Source of the DNA: Roseisolibacter agri | GTDB taxonomy: Bacteria > Gemmatimonadota > Gemmatimonadetes > Gemmatimonadales > Gemmatimonadaceae | Length of the DNA stretch: 64,000 nt | NCBI RefSeq assembly: GCF_030159095.1 | Contig: NZ_BRXS01000004.1 | Coordinates: 615,673-679,672 of the forward strand | Direction: 5' to 3' | In this document: positions 17,622 through 26,218 of the stretch, piece by piece | How the letters are laid out: each line of letters starts with the position of its first letter | How positions within the stretch are numbered: the first letter of the stretch is position 1 | Translations under genes and position numbers: made by a program | The notes under the pieces: model-generated | What the model was told of the DNA's origin: nothing | Databases searched by the model: none | What the model saw: only the letters and a program-made list of their open reading frames with translations

Positions 17622-18545
17622 TCACACGATGACACGGAGCGCACGCTGTCGTGCGCGCAGCGTGAACAGCCGCCCGCTCGCCAAGCACTCGCCATCACCG
17701 AGCAGCGCGTCCTCGTCGCCGAGCGCGAGGTGCGCTTCCGTCGCGGGAATCACGCGCAGCACGCCGTCCGGGATCGGGAGGCCGAGCGAGAGGCGCGTGA
17801 AGGCGTCGAGCAGGCGCGGGCGCGACGTCGCGGGGACGAGGAGCAGCTCGAACACGCCGTCGTCGTCCGCCCCGACGTGCGGCAGCGAGAGCCCGCCGCC
17901 CAGGTAGCGCTGCGTGGCGACGAACGCGCCGTGGATGCGCAGCGTCTCGTCGTGGCGGACGCCCTGCGGCGTGAGCCAGCTGGCCTGCAGCGTGCGCGTG
18001 TCGCCGCCGTGCCGCAGCAGCGCCGCGCTCGCCGTCAGCTTGTAGATCGCGCTCCCCGCGGCCGATGCCGCCGCGCGCACGGTGCCGCCGCGCGCCTTGA
18101 GCGCGTTGACCATGAACGCGCTGTGCGCGACGATCCCGAGCCCGCCCACCGTGCAGAACACCGCGCCGCCCGCCTCGACGACGTCGATGGCGCGCGCGTC
18201 ACCCGTCGTCGCCCGCGCGGCCGCCGCGACCACGTTCCGCGGCAGGCCGAGCGCGCGCGCGAGGTCGTTGGCCGTGCCCGCGGGCAGCAGCGCGAGCGGC
18301 ACGCCGGTGCCGACGAGGCCCTGCGCGACCGCGCGCGCGGTTCCATCGCCCCCGGCCGCCACGACGAGCGATGCCCCGTCGCGTGCCGCACTCGCCGCCG
18401 CGCAGGTGACGCCGGCCGCGTCGTCGGGCGTGACGACGGTGACGTCGTAGCGCGCGCCGAGCGTGCGGAGCACGTCGGGGTGGAGGGCGTCGGCGGCGCG
18501 GCGCGCGCGCGGGTTGCGTACGACGACTGCCGGCGGCAGGGCCAC
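17622..18545 (-). CDS. diacylglycerol/lipid kinase family protein (YegS/DgkB-like)
   Basis: This belongs to the DAGK catalytic-domain family, which phosphorylates diacylglycerol or related lipids with ATP. The 307-residue protein starts at GTG 18545. The nucleotide motif GGDGT lies in VVAAGGDGTARAVAQGL, followed by PAGTANDLARALGLP. The C-terminal half has the usual two-layer beta domain, including the GDGECL motif. The substrate cannot be read from sequence, and YegS-like lipid kinases and DgkB are both possible. Its start overlaps the stop of the upstream lipoprotein gene by one base, so it is the third gene of a minus-strand operon. Confidence 0.85.
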   Translation of the reverse strand: MALPPAVVVRNPRARRAADALHPDVLRTLGARYDVTVVTPDDAAGVTCAAASAARDGASLVVAAGGDGTARAVAQGLVGTGVPLALLPAGTANDLARALGLPRNVVAAAARATTGDARAIDVVEAGGAVFCTVGGLGIVAHSAFMVNALKARGGTVRAAASAAGSAIYKLTASAALLRHGGDTRTLQASWLTPQGVRHDETLRIHGAFVATQRYLGGGLSLPHVGADDDGVFELLLVPATSRPRLLDAFTRLSLGLPIPDGVLRVIPATEAHLALGDEDALLGDGECLASGRLFTLRARQRALRVIV

Positions 18546-19132
18546 TACGGGCGGCGGCGCGGCGCGAGGCGGCGGCGCACGCGATCCAGCTCGGCGCGCG
18601 TCTGCTCCAGCTCCGCGCGCAGCTTCACGACCTCATCGTCGCGCGGCTTCAGGCTGTCGCGCGGCACCAGCACCGCCGCCGAGATCCGCTCGGCCGCGAT
18701 GGCGACGCGCAGCGAGTCGTTCTGCAGCAGCAGGCGACGGATGACGCCCGACGCCGCGTGGTGCGGCTGCAGCTCGCCACCCGCCTCGTAGGCGTCGAGG
18801 TCGGAGACCGCCGCGCGTGGCGCGCTCGCGCGGCTCGTCGGGTCGGCGCGCAGCAGCGCGCGCTGGAACAGCGCCTCGGTGGCGGCGGGGGTGCCCGGGA
18901 AGCGCGTGCGGAACTCCGTCAGCAGGCTGTCCGCCTGCGCGGGCTCGCCGCGGCGCTGCAGCTCGGCCGCGGCCTCGCGCGTCGTGCTCCACGTACGCGC
19001 GGCGATCGCCGGGAACGGCTCGACCACCGCGGGCACGGCGGCGGGAGCGGGCGGCCGGCAGGCCTGCGCCGCCAGCACGAGTGCCGCGATGCGGATCCGC
19101 CGGCCGCCGCCGGCGCGCGCGGCGGCGATCAC
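18545..19132 (-). CDS. predicted lipoprotein with C-terminal coiled coil
   Basis: I do not recognise a family. The GTG at 19132 overlaps the sensor-kinase stop as GTGA and gives 195 residues. The N-terminus RIRIAALVLAAQAC is a lipoprotein signal with lipobox LAAQAC, followed by a Pro/Ala-rich stretch. A helical region with REAAAELQRRGEPAQADSL has TPR-like spacing, and the C-terminus (DDEVVKLRAELEQTRAELDRV) is a probable coiled coil. It may be an envelope partner of the kinase encoded just upstream, which is inference from coupling. Confidence 0.7.
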   Translation of the reverse strand: MIAAARAGGGRRIRIAALVLAAQACRPPAPAAVPAVVEPFPAIAARTWSTTREAAAELQRRGEPAQADSLLTEFRTRFPGTPAATEALFQRALLRADPTSRASAPRAAVSDLDAYEAGGELQPHHAASGVIRRLLLQNDSLRVAIAAERISAAVLVPRDSLKPRDDEVVKLRAELEQTRAELDRVRRRLAPRRRP

Positions 19133-20676
19133 GCGCGCCCCGCGCCCACGGGCAGTGCGCGTCCTCCCGACGGTCCGCCGTCGCGGATGGCGACGGCGGG
19201 CTCGATCGCGGGCGTCGGCTGGCCCGACACCAGCGGCAGCACGAGCCAGAACACCGTGCCGACGCCGCGCGTGCTCTCGACGCCGATGCTGCCGCCGTGC
19301 GCCTCGACGATCTCGCGCGCGATCGCGAGTCCGAGCCCGCTCCCCTTGTGCGCCGAGGCGCTCTGGTTGTCGGCCTGGAAGAACTTGTCGAAGATGTGCG
19401 GGAGCTGCTCGGCCGGGATGCCGGCGCCCGAGTCGCGCACGGTGATGCGCACCACGTCGCCGCCCGCGGCCGGCGCGGCGGTCAGCTCGACGCGGCCGCC
19501 GGCGTCCGTGAACTTGAAGGCGTTCGACAGCAGGTTGGCGAGCACCTCGTTCATCCGGTCGCGGTCCCACGTCACGACCTCGGGCAGGTCGCGCGCGGCG
19601 CTGACCGTGAACGTGACGCGGCCCTGCATCGCGAGCACGTCGAACGTCTGCTCCAGCTCCGTGAGGAAGCCGCGCAGCGACATCGGCCGCGGCTCCAGCC
19701 GCGCGGCGCCCGCCTGGAAGCGGCTCACGTCCAGCAGGTGCTGCACGAGGCGCGACAGCGTCTGCGCCTGGTTCTCCACCGTGGCGAGCACCTCGAGCTG
19801 CTTGTCGGTCACGGGGCCGTAGAGGCGGTCCTCGAGCAGCGTGAGGTAGCCGAGGATCACGTTGATGGGCGTCTTGAGCTCGTGCGACGCGACCGACACG
19901 AACTCCGCCTTCAGCTTGTCGAGCTCCGCGAGCTGCGACGCCATCGACTGGAAGCTGGCCGCCAGCCGTCCGAACTCGTCCTCCCGCGACGGCGCGATGC
20001 GCAGCTCGTGCTCGAAGTCGCCATTGGCGACGGCGCTCATGCCCAGCTCCAGGTCGCGCACCGGACGGCTGATGGTCCGCGTGATCCAGATCGCCACGAT
20101 GAGGGCGCCCGCCAGCGCGGCGGCCAGCAGCGTCGCGGCGAGCTGCAACGCCTCGCGCGACTGCCCGCTCGTCCGCACCACGCGCTCCTGCGCGCGCACG
20201 GCGAGCGAGTTCTCCGCCTCCGCCGCCGATCGCTCCACGGCCTCGATGGCGGGGAGGATGTGCTGCGTGGAGACGCGGTCGGCGAGCGCGGGATTGCTGT
20301 CGGACGCCGCCGCCCACTCGATCTGCCCGTAGGTCTGGATGGTGTGGCCCGAGTGCCGCAGCCGCGCCGCGAGCGTGTGCAGGCCGTACGGCCGCACCGA
20401 GTCGGCGAGCGTGGTGAGGCGCTGCGCACTCTCCAGCATCCAGCGCTCGCTCTCGCCGGAGTCCGGGACGAAGAGCACCGCCTTGTCGGCGTCGCGCAGC
20501 TCCATCGCCGTCGCGCGCACCTGCCCGATCAGCCGCGAGGCGGCCATCTCCTGGGTCCGCAGGTCGTCGACGGCCAGCGCAGACGTCTGCAGCGCGCGGA
20601 GCGCCAGCACGAGCGGCACCCCGAGCAGCAGAGCGATGAGCGAGAAGCCGAGGGCGAGGCGAGAGCGGAGCGTCAT
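19129..20676 (-). CDS. membrane-bound sensor histidine kinase
   Basis: This is a classical two-component sensor of 515 residues. It has a first membrane span (about 7-29), a helical periplasmic sensor (30-175) and a second span (about 178-198). A HAMP linker (200-250) leads to a HisKA domain with phospho-accepting H265 in SHELKTP, and then an ATPase domain with N box NLLSNAFKF (381-389), DSGAGIP (415-421) and GSGLGLA (445-451). No response regulator lies nearby, so its partner is elsewhere. It heads an operon with a lipoprotein and a lipid-kinase-like gene. Confidence 0.9.
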   Translation of the reverse strand: MTLRSRLALGFSLIALLLGVPLVLALRALQTSALAVDDLRTQEMAASRLIGQVRATAMELRDADKAVLFVPDSGESERWMLESAQRLTTLADSVRPYGLHTLAARLRHSGHTIQTYGQIEWAAASDSNPALADRVSTQHILPAIEAVERSAAEAENSLAVRAQERVVRTSGQSREALQLAATLLAAALAGALIVAIWITRTISRPVRDLELGMSAVANGDFEHELRIAPSREDEFGRLAASFQSMASQLAELDKLKAEFVSVASHELKTPINVILGYLTLLEDRLYGPVTDKQLEVLATVENQAQTLSRLVQHLLDVSRFQAGAARLEPRPMSLRGFLTELEQTFDVLAMQGRVTFTVSAARDLPEVVTWDRDRMNEVLANLLSNAFKFTDAGGRVELTAAPAAGGDVVRITVRDSGAGIPAEQLPHIFDKFFQADNQSASAHKGSGLGLAIAREIVEAHGGSIGVESTRGVGTVFWLVLPLVSGQPTPAIEPAVAIRDGGPSGGRALPVGAGRA

Positions 20677-20709
20677 GCCGCGGATCGGACGGATGGGTGC
20701 GGTGTCACG

Positions 20710-20715
20710 AAGTTA
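20710..20715 (-). promoter_or_regulatory. candidate -10 box for the sensor-kinase operon
   Basis: Read on the minus strand this is TAACTT followed by CGT, the same form as the mutase promoter at 40936. Transcription would start near 20703, giving a leader of about 27 bases. The -35 region is weak. Confidence 0.4.
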
Positions 20716-20962
20716 GCCGAACGCGGATTGGGGCGCGAACGGCCGTGCGTCTCCTCACGTGCCCGTCGCGTGCCCCGGCGTGCACGGCGTCCCGAATAGG
20801 ACGCAAGCTCGTCGCCGCCCGCCACCGCGCGTGCGGCCGCGCTCGTGACGGCGGTCACGTGCAGGACGCTACGGCGGTGCGAGGGCGCCACAGGGCGCGC
20901 CTCGGGCCGCGCGGCGCACGGCGTGACGACGCGCGCCCGACCGATGCCCGCGCACCGTTCCG
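20716..20962. other. intergenic spacer between divergent sensor-kinase and asnS promoters
   Basis: The divergent gap from 20677 to 21032 is about 356 bases. Apart from the two promoter candidates at its ends I see no gene, RNA or strong hairpin in it. Short open frames here lack family resemblance. Confidence 0.6.
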
Positions 20963-20992
20963 TTGACGTCGGCCGAAGGGCTCGGTTAGGTT
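20963..20992 (+). promoter_or_regulatory. asnS promoter
   Basis: TTGACG (20963-20968) and TAGGTT (20987-20992) are spaced by 18 bases, among the best sigma-70-type matches in the window. Predicted start near 20999 gives a leader of about 34 bases. No Shine-Dalgarno sequence is seen before the ATG at 21033. Confidence 0.6.
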
Positions 20993-21032
20993 GCCGGGCC
21001 ACGCGAAAGCGCGCGTAACTGCCGATCCGACA

Positions 21033-22334
21033 ATGACATTCCCGTTCGCTCGCATCTCCGAACTGGGCCGCCACGCCGGCCAGACCGTCACCGTGCGCGG
21101 CTGGGTCACGCACCTGCGCTCCTCCGGCAAGGTCGCGTTCGTGGTGATGCGCGACGGCAGCGGCCAGCTGCAGGGCGTGGTGGTGAAGAACGCCGTGGCG
21201 CCGGAGACGTGGGAGACCTTCGGCCAGCTGACGCACGAGGCGTCGCTCGCGGTGACGGGCGAGGTGCGCGCCGACGCCCGCGCGCCCGGCGGCTACGAGC
21301 TCGGGATCAGCGCGATCACGCTCGTCGGCGCGAGCCCGCTCGACTACCCGATCCAGCCGAAGGAGCACGGCGTCGACTTCCTGCTCGACCGCCGCCACTT
21401 CTGGCTGCGCTCCCCGCGCCAGGTCGCGATCCTGCGCATCCGCCACGAGGTGGAGCAGGCGATCCACGACTTCTTCTACGAGCGCGACTTCGTGCGCGCC
21501 GACACGCCGATCCTGACGGCGGCCATCGGCGAGCGCGCGGGCCTCTTCTCGACCGAGTACTTCGACGAGGGGACGGCGTACCTCGCGCAGACGGGCCAGC
21601 TCTACGGCGAGGCGCTCGCGGCGTCGCTCGGCCGCATCTACACGTTCGGCCCGACCTTCCGCGCCGAGAAGTCGAAGACGCGCCGCCATCTCACCGAGTT
21701 CTGGATGATCGAGCCGGAGATGGCGTGGTACGACCAGACGGACAACATGGACCTGCAGGAGGAGTTCGTCCGCTTCCTCGTGCAGCGCGTGCTGGAGCGC
21801 CGGCAGGACGAGCTCAAGGTGCTGGAGCGCGACACGTCCAAGCTGGCGTGCGTGATGGAGCCGTTCGTGCGCCTGGACTACGGCGACGCGGTGAAGCTCT
21901 GCCAGTCGAAGGGGAGCGACATCCAGTGGGGCGAGGACCTCGGCGCGCCGGACGAGGCGCTGATCGTCGCGGAGTACGAGCGCCCCGTGTTCGTGATGAA
22001 CTACCCGAAGGAGGCGAAGGCCTTCTACATGAAGGAGAACCCGGCCGATCCGCGCACGGTGCTCTGCGCCGACCTGCTGGCGCCGGAGGGCCGCGGGGAG
22101 ATCATCGGTGGGTCGCAGCGCGAGGACGACCACGACAAGCTGCTGCACCGCCTGCGCGAGGAAGGGCTGCCGGAGGAGGCGTACGACTGGTACCTCGACC
22201 TGCGCCGCTACGGCACCTTCGTGCACTCGGGCTTCGGGCTCGGGCTGGAGCGGACCGTCGCGTGGATCGCCGGCGTGGAGCACATTCGCGAGGTCATTCC
22301 GTTTCCGCGGCTGATGGACCGGCTTCGCCCGTAA
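21033..22334 (+). CDS. asnS: asparaginyl-tRNA synthetase
   Basis: AsnRS is a class IIb synthetase that charges tRNA-Asn directly. The ATG at 21033 (MTFPFARISELGRHAGQTVTVRGWV) gives 433 residues. It has an OB-fold anticodon-binding domain (about 1-105) and a class II catalytic core with motif 2 FRAEKSKTRRHLTEFWMIEPE-like sequence. Motif 3 GFGLGLERTVAWI and the C-terminal EVIPFPRLMDRLRP are also typical. An upstream TTG in frame would add 14 residues unlike the family. A palindromic repeat element begins at the base after the stop. Confidence 0.95.
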   Translation: MTFPFARISELGRHAGQTVTVRGWVTHLRSSGKVAFVVMRDGSGQLQGVVVKNAVAPETWETFGQLTHEASLAVTGEVRADARAPGGYELGISAITLVGASPLDYPIQPKEHGVDFLLDRRHFWLRSPRQVAILRIRHEVEQAIHDFFYERDFVRADTPILTAAIGERAGLFSTEYFDEGTAYLAQTGQLYGEALAASLGRIYTFGPTFRAEKSKTRRHLTEFWMIEPEMAWYDQTDNMDLQEEFVRFLVQRVLERRQDELKVLERDTSKLACVMEPFVRLDYGDAVKLCQSKGSDIQWGEDLGAPDEALIVAEYERPVFVMNYPKEAKAFYMKENPADPRTVLCADLLAPEGRGEIIGGSQREDDHDKLLHRLREEGLPEEAYDWYLDLRRYGTFVHSGFGLGLERTVAWIAGVEHIREVIPFPRLMDRLRP

Positions 22335-22498
22335 ACGGCGGAGGACGGAGAAGCGGAGGACGGAACGGCGGAAGACGGTAAGGCGTGAGACGATGAGGCG
22401 GACCCTTTGGCTCGAAGCTTCGAGCCTGAAAGGTCCGCCTTTCCGTCTCACGCGTCATCGTCTTCCGCCGTTCCGTCCTTCGCCGTTCCGTCCTCCGC
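22335..22498. repeat. palindromic 15-bp-repeat element, copy 2
   Basis: This is the most regular copy. Two 68-base arms meet around a central perfect 16-bp palindrome, GCTCGAAGCTTCGAGC (22410-22425). The left arm parses into 15-bp units: GGCGGAGGACGGAGA, AGCGGAGGACGGAAC, GGCGGAAGACGGTAA, GGCGTGAGACGATGA, then GGCGGACC. The right arm is their near-complement. It exactly fills the gap between the convergent asnS and mazG genes and touches the mazG stop codon. Confidence 0.9.
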
Positions 22499-23337
22499 TA
22501 CTTCTTTCCCTTTACTTCGTCCCAGAGCCGGTCCAGCGTCTCGAGTCCGGCGGAGTTCACATCGATCCCGCGCTCCGCCGCCAACCGCTCGATCGCACCG
22601 AAGCGCGCGGCGAACTTCGCGTTCGCCTTGTCGAGCGCGAGCGAGGCATGCACGCCCGCCTTGCGGCACAGGTTCACGACGGAGAACAGCAGGTCGCCCA
22701 GCTCCGCCTCCAGCGCGGCGTGGCGGTGGTCCGAGACGAGCAGGCCGTGCGCGAGCTCCGGCGGCGGCGCGTGCGCGAGCTCGTGGCGCACCTCGCGCAG
22801 CTCCTCCTCGACCTTCTCCAGCGGTCCCTGCACGTCCGGCCAGTCGAAGCCGACGCCGGCCGCCCGGTCCTGCAGCCGGTGCGCGCGGTGCAGCGCCGGC
22901 AGCGCCTCGGGCAGCCCCTCGTCGATCGCGCGCCGCTTCTTCGCCTTCAGCGCCTCCCAGCCCGGACGCTCGGTCGGCGCCGCCTCGCCCGGCGGCGGAT
23001 AGAGGTGCGGATGCCGCGCGCGCATCTTCGTCACGAGCGCGTGCGCCACGTCGTGCAGCCCGAACGCGCCGCGCTCCTCGGCCACCACGGAGTGGAAGAG
23101 CACCTGCAGCAGCAGGTCGCCCAGCTCGTCGCGCAGCGTGGCGTCGGCCTTCGGCGTGCCGTCGCGCACCGCGTGCTGGATCGCCTCGTCGACCTCGTAC
23201 GCCTCCTCGATCAGGTAGGGGCGCAGCGACTCGTGCGTCTGCGCGCGGTCCCAGTCGCAGCGGGCCCGCAGGTCGCGCATGAGCGCGAGCGTATCTTCAA
23301 GCGTGACGGGCGCTTGCCCCGTGTGGTCGTCTTGCAT
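22498..23337 (-). CDS. mazG: nucleoside triphosphate pyrophosphohydrolase MazG
   Basis: MazG hydrolyses NTPs or dNTPs to NMPs and pyrophosphate, a housekeeping role in nucleotide pools and the stringent response. I chose the ATG at 23337 (MQDDHTGQAPVTLEDTLALM), which gives 279 residues, close to E. coli MazG (263). An upstream start at 23382 would add 15 unlikely residues. The first MazG domain shows CDWDRAQTHESLRPYLIEEAYEVDEAI with the EExxE metal site, and a second EAELGDLLFSVVNLCRKAG domain follows. The start codon lies inside the -35 of the divergent alr promoter. Confidence 0.92.
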   Translation of the reverse strand: MQDDHTGQAPVTLEDTLALMRDLRARCDWDRAQTHESLRPYLIEEAYEVDEAIQHAVRDGTPKADATLRDELGDLLLQVLFHSVVAEERGAFGLHDVAHALVTKMRARHPHLYPPPGEAAPTERPGWEALKAKKRRAIDEGLPEALPALHRAHRLQDRAAGVGFDWPDVQGPLEKVEEELREVRHELAHAPPPELAHGLLVSDHRHAALEAELGDLLFSVVNLCRKAGVHASLALDKANAKFAARFGAIERLAAERGIDVNSAGLETLDRLWDEVKGKK

Positions 23338-23361
23338 CGCTCCCGCGCCGTCCCTTAGGTT
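23332..23361 (+). promoter_or_regulatory. alr operon promoter
   Basis: TTGCAT (23332-23337) and TAGGTT (23356-23361) are 18 bases apart. The -35 overlaps the mazG start codon on the other strand. Predicted leader before the alr ATG (23412) is about 44 bases. Confidence 0.5.
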
Positions 23362-23411
23362 TCGCGGCTCTCCGACCTCCACCGCCGCGCGCCGCGCGCG
23401 CCGTTCCCGGC

Positions 23412-24560
23412 ATGCCCGCAGAATCTAACCCCGCCGTCCTCGCGCCGACCGGCGTCGTGCGCCCCGACGCGGGGGCGGACGCGGACCTCTGCGCGGACCG
23501 CCAGCGCGCGTGGGTCGACGTCGACCTCGCCGCGCTGGTGCGCAACGCACGACGCGTGCAGGCGCACGCGCGCGTGCCGCTGCTGCCGATGGTGAAGGCC
23601 GACGCGTACGGGCTCGGCGCGATCCCGGTGGCGCGCGCGCTGCGGGCGCTGTCGCCGTGGGCGTTCGGCGTCGCGGCGGTGCACGAGGGTGAGGCGTTGC
23701 GCGATGCCGGCATCACCGATCGCATCGTCGTCTTCACGCCGCTGCTGGCGAGCGAGCTGCCGCGCGCGCACGCGGCCGGGCTCACGCCGTCGCTGCATCG
23801 CGGCGATGACGTGCGCGCGTGGGCCGCGATCGGCGGCGACGCCTGGCACCTGTCGATCGACACGGGCATGAGCCGGGCGGGCGTGCGCTGGGACGCCGTC
23901 GACGCGCTGCACGACGCCATCCGCGCGCATCCGCCCGAGGGCGCGTACACGCACTTCCATTCCGCCGACACGGACGACGCGTCGCGTGCGGAGCAGGAGG
24001 CGCGCTTCGACGCCGCGGTGCGTGCCCTCCCCGCGCGACCGCAGGTGGTGCACGCCGAGAACAGCCCGGGCGCGGAGCGCGCGCAGGGCGGCTCGCGATG
24101 GGACGTCGTGCGGCCGGGGGTGTTCCTCTACGGCGTGTCGGCCGGCGCGGTCCTGGAGGCCGAGCCGGTGGCGCACCTGCGCGCGCGCGTCGTGGACGTG
24201 CGCGACCTGCGCGACGGCGAGACGGTGAGCTACGGCGCGACGTGGACGGCGCGCGGGCCGGCACGGATCGCGACGGTGGCGGCGGGGTACGCGGACGGCT
24301 ATCGGCGGGCGCTGTCCAACCGCGGGGTGGCGCTGCTGCACGGGCGCGAGGTCCCGGTGGCGGGGCGCGTCACGATGGACATGACGATGCTCGACGTCAC
24401 CGGCGTGCCCTGCGCCGTGGGCGACGTGGCTACGCTGATCGGCCGGGACGGCGACGCGCTGCTGACCGTGAGCGACGTCGCGGACCGCGCCGAGATGTCG
24501 CCGTACGAGCTGCTGACCGGGCTGCGCCAGCGCGTCCCGCACCTCCACCACGACGCATGA
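23412..24560 (+). CDS. alr: alanine racemase
   Basis: This fold-type III PLP enzyme interconverts L- and D-alanine and supplies D-Ala for the wall precursors made by the mur genes upstream. It has 382 residues, starting at ATG 23412. The PLP lysine is K62 in MVKADAYGLG, and the second catalytic base is Y274 in SYGATWTA. An N-terminal extension of about 30 residues precedes the barrel. The stop overlaps deoB as ATGA, so alr, deoB and cdd are translationally coupled. Confidence 0.94.
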   Translation: MPAESNPAVLAPTGVVRPDAGADADLCADRQRAWVDVDLAALVRNARRVQAHARVPLLPMVKADAYGLGAIPVARALRALSPWAFGVAAVHEGEALRDAGITDRIVVFTPLLASELPRAHAAGLTPSLHRGDDVRAWAAIGGDAWHLSIDTGMSRAGVRWDAVDALHDAIRAHPPEGAYTHFHSADTDDASRAEQEARFDAAVRALPARPQVVHAENSPGAERAQGGSRWDVVRPGVFLYGVSAGAVLEAEPVAHLRARVVDVRDLRDGETVSYGATWTARGPARIATVAAGYADGYRRALSNRGVALLHGREVPVAGRVTMDMTMLDVTGVPCAVGDVATLIGRDGDALLTVSDVADRAEMSPYELLTGLRQRVPHLHHDA

Positions 24561-25750
24561 CCCAGGGCCAGGCAGGTTCCACGACGCGGCGCGCGGTGAT
24601 CCTCGTCCTCGACGGGGTGGGCTGCGGCGAGGCGCCCGACGCGGCGGACTACGGCGACGTCGGCAGCGACACGCTGGGCCACGTCTGCGCGGCGATGGGC
24701 GGGCTGCCGCTCCCCAACCTCGAGCGCCTGGGCCTCGGCCTCGTGGCGCCGCTGGCCGGAATCGCCGCCGTCGCGGAGCCGGCCGGCGCCTGGGGCCGGA
24801 TGCTCCCGCGGTCGGCTGGGAAGGACAGCACCACCGGCCACTGGGAGATCGCGGGCGTGCAGCTGGAGCGGCCGTTCCCGACCTACCCGGCCGGCTTCCC
24901 GCCGGAGCTGGTGGCGGAGTTCGCCGCGGCGACCGGGCGCGGGGTGATCGGCAACGTCGTCGGCAGTGGGACCGCCATCCTCGACGACCACGGCGCGGAG
25001 CACGTCCGGACCGGGGACTGGATCCTCTACACGTCCGCGGACTCGGTCTTCCAGATCGCGGCCCACGAGGAGGTCGTCCCGCTGGAGGAGCTGTACGCGG
25101 CCTGCGAGACCGCCCGCGCGCTCCTGGTGGCCCCGCACGACGTGTCCCGCGTGATCGCCCGGCCCTTCGTGGGAACCATCGGCGCCTGGCAGCGGACAAA
25201 GAACAGGCGGGACTACTCCATCGCCCCGCCGGCCGAGACGCTGCTGGACGCCCTCGAGGCGGCCGGGGTGCCGCGGGCCGGGGTGGGGAAGGTGGACGAC
25301 CTGTTCGCCGGCCGGGGGCTGTCCAGCCGTCACGTGGCCGCCAACGCGGAGGGCATCCAGGCCATCGACGCGTGGCTCCGGACGGGCTCGGGTGGGTTGC
25401 TCTTCGCCAACCTGGTAGATTTCGACACCCAGTACGGGCACCGGAACGACGTGCCCGGCTTCGCGGGAGCGCTGCGCGAGTTCGACGCGGCGCTCCCGAT
25501 GCTCCAGTCGCACCTGCGCGAGGACGATCTGCTGTTCATCACCGCCGACCACGGCAACGACCCGACGACCCCCACCACCGACCACGCGCGCGAGCGGGTG
25601 CCGCTGCTGGTGGCGGGCGCGCGCGTCCGTCCCGGCTTCGTCGGCGAGCGCGCGACGTTCGCGGACCTGGGCGCCACGGTGGCCGAGTGGCTCGGCGTCG
25701 CGTTCCGCGGCAGCGGCACCTCGTTCCTCGCGACCGTCGTGGGCTCGTGA
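24557..25750 (+). CDS. deoB: phosphopentomutase
   Basis: DeoB interconverts ribose 1-phosphate and ribose 5-phosphate (and the deoxy forms) in nucleoside salvage, using two Mn2+ ions. The ATG at 24557 (MTQGQAGSTTRRAVILVLDGVGCGEAPDA) gives 397 residues. Alkaline-phosphatase-superfamily signatures are LVLDGVGCGEAPDAADYGDVGSDTLGH, KDSTTGHWEI (phospho-Thr loop) and ITADHGNDPTTPTTDHARE. The next gene, cdd, encodes a second nucleoside-salvage enzyme, which supports the call. Confidence 0.95.
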   Translation: MTQGQAGSTTRRAVILVLDGVGCGEAPDAADYGDVGSDTLGHVCAAMGGLPLPNLERLGLGLVAPLAGIAAVAEPAGAWGRMLPRSAGKDSTTGHWEIAGVQLERPFPTYPAGFPPELVAEFAAATGRGVIGNVVGSGTAILDDHGAEHVRTGDWILYTSADSVFQIAAHEEVVPLEELYAACETARALLVAPHDVSRVIARPFVGTIGAWQRTKNRRDYSIAPPAETLLDALEAAGVPRAGVGKVDDLFAGRGLSSRHVAANAEGIQAIDAWLRTGSGGLLFANLVDFDTQYGHRNDVPGFAGALREFDAALPMLQSHLREDDLLFITADHGNDPTTPTTDHARERVPLLVAGARVRPGFVGERATFADLGATVAEWLGVAFRGSGTSFLATVVGS

Positions 25751-26169
25751 CGGCGCCGGCGCTCGCGCACCCGCGGCTGGCCGAGCTGACCGCGCGCGCC
25801 CGAGAGGCGATGACGCGCGCGTACGCCCCGTACTCGCGCTTCCGCGTGGGCGCCGCGCTGCTGACGCGCGACGGCGCCGTGATCGCGGGGTGCAACGTCG
25901 AGAACGCGGCCTACCCGTCCGGCATCTGCGCGGAGCGTGGCGCGGTGGTCGCCGCGGTGGAGCAGGGGCGTCGCGACTTCGAGCTGCTCGTCATCGCGAC
26001 CGAGGCGGAGGAGCCCGCGCCCCCGTGCGGCATGTGCCGCCAGGTGCTCGTCGAGTTCGCGCCGTCGCTGCCGATCGTGAGCGTCGTGGCCGACGGCCGC
26101 GCGCAGGCGTGGACGATGGCCGAGCTGCTCCCGCGCCCGTTCCTCCCCGACTCGCTCGCCGGCGGCTGA
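25747..26169 (+). CDS. cdd: cytidine deaminase
   Basis: Cdd deaminates cytidine and deoxycytidine to uridine forms. The GTG at 25747 overlaps the deoB stop (GTGA) and gives 140 residues, typical of the short tetrameric class. The zinc and catalytic residues are C61-A-E63 (SGICAERGA) and C94/C97 (PPCGMCRQ). It forms a pyrimidine-salvage pair with deoB. The longer open frame upstream reads through deoB in another frame and is not used. Confidence 0.95.
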   Translation: MTAPALAHPRLAELTARAREAMTRAYAPYSRFRVGAALLTRDGAVIAGCNVENAAYPSGICAERGAVVAAVEQGRRDFELLVIATEAEEPAPPCGMCRQVLVEFAPSLPIVSVVADGRAQAWTMAELLPRPFLPDSLAGG

Positions 26170-26218
26170 CGCCGTGCTCGCCCGTTCCGGTCCTTCCGCC
26201 CGTCCCTCGCTCTCTCTC

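Noticed and set aside
17408-17632. Short open frames inside the repeat element, Arg/Thr/Pro-rich.
   Set aside because: The period of 15 is a multiple of three, so repeats stay open in several frames. The encoded peptides have no family and the start context is poor.
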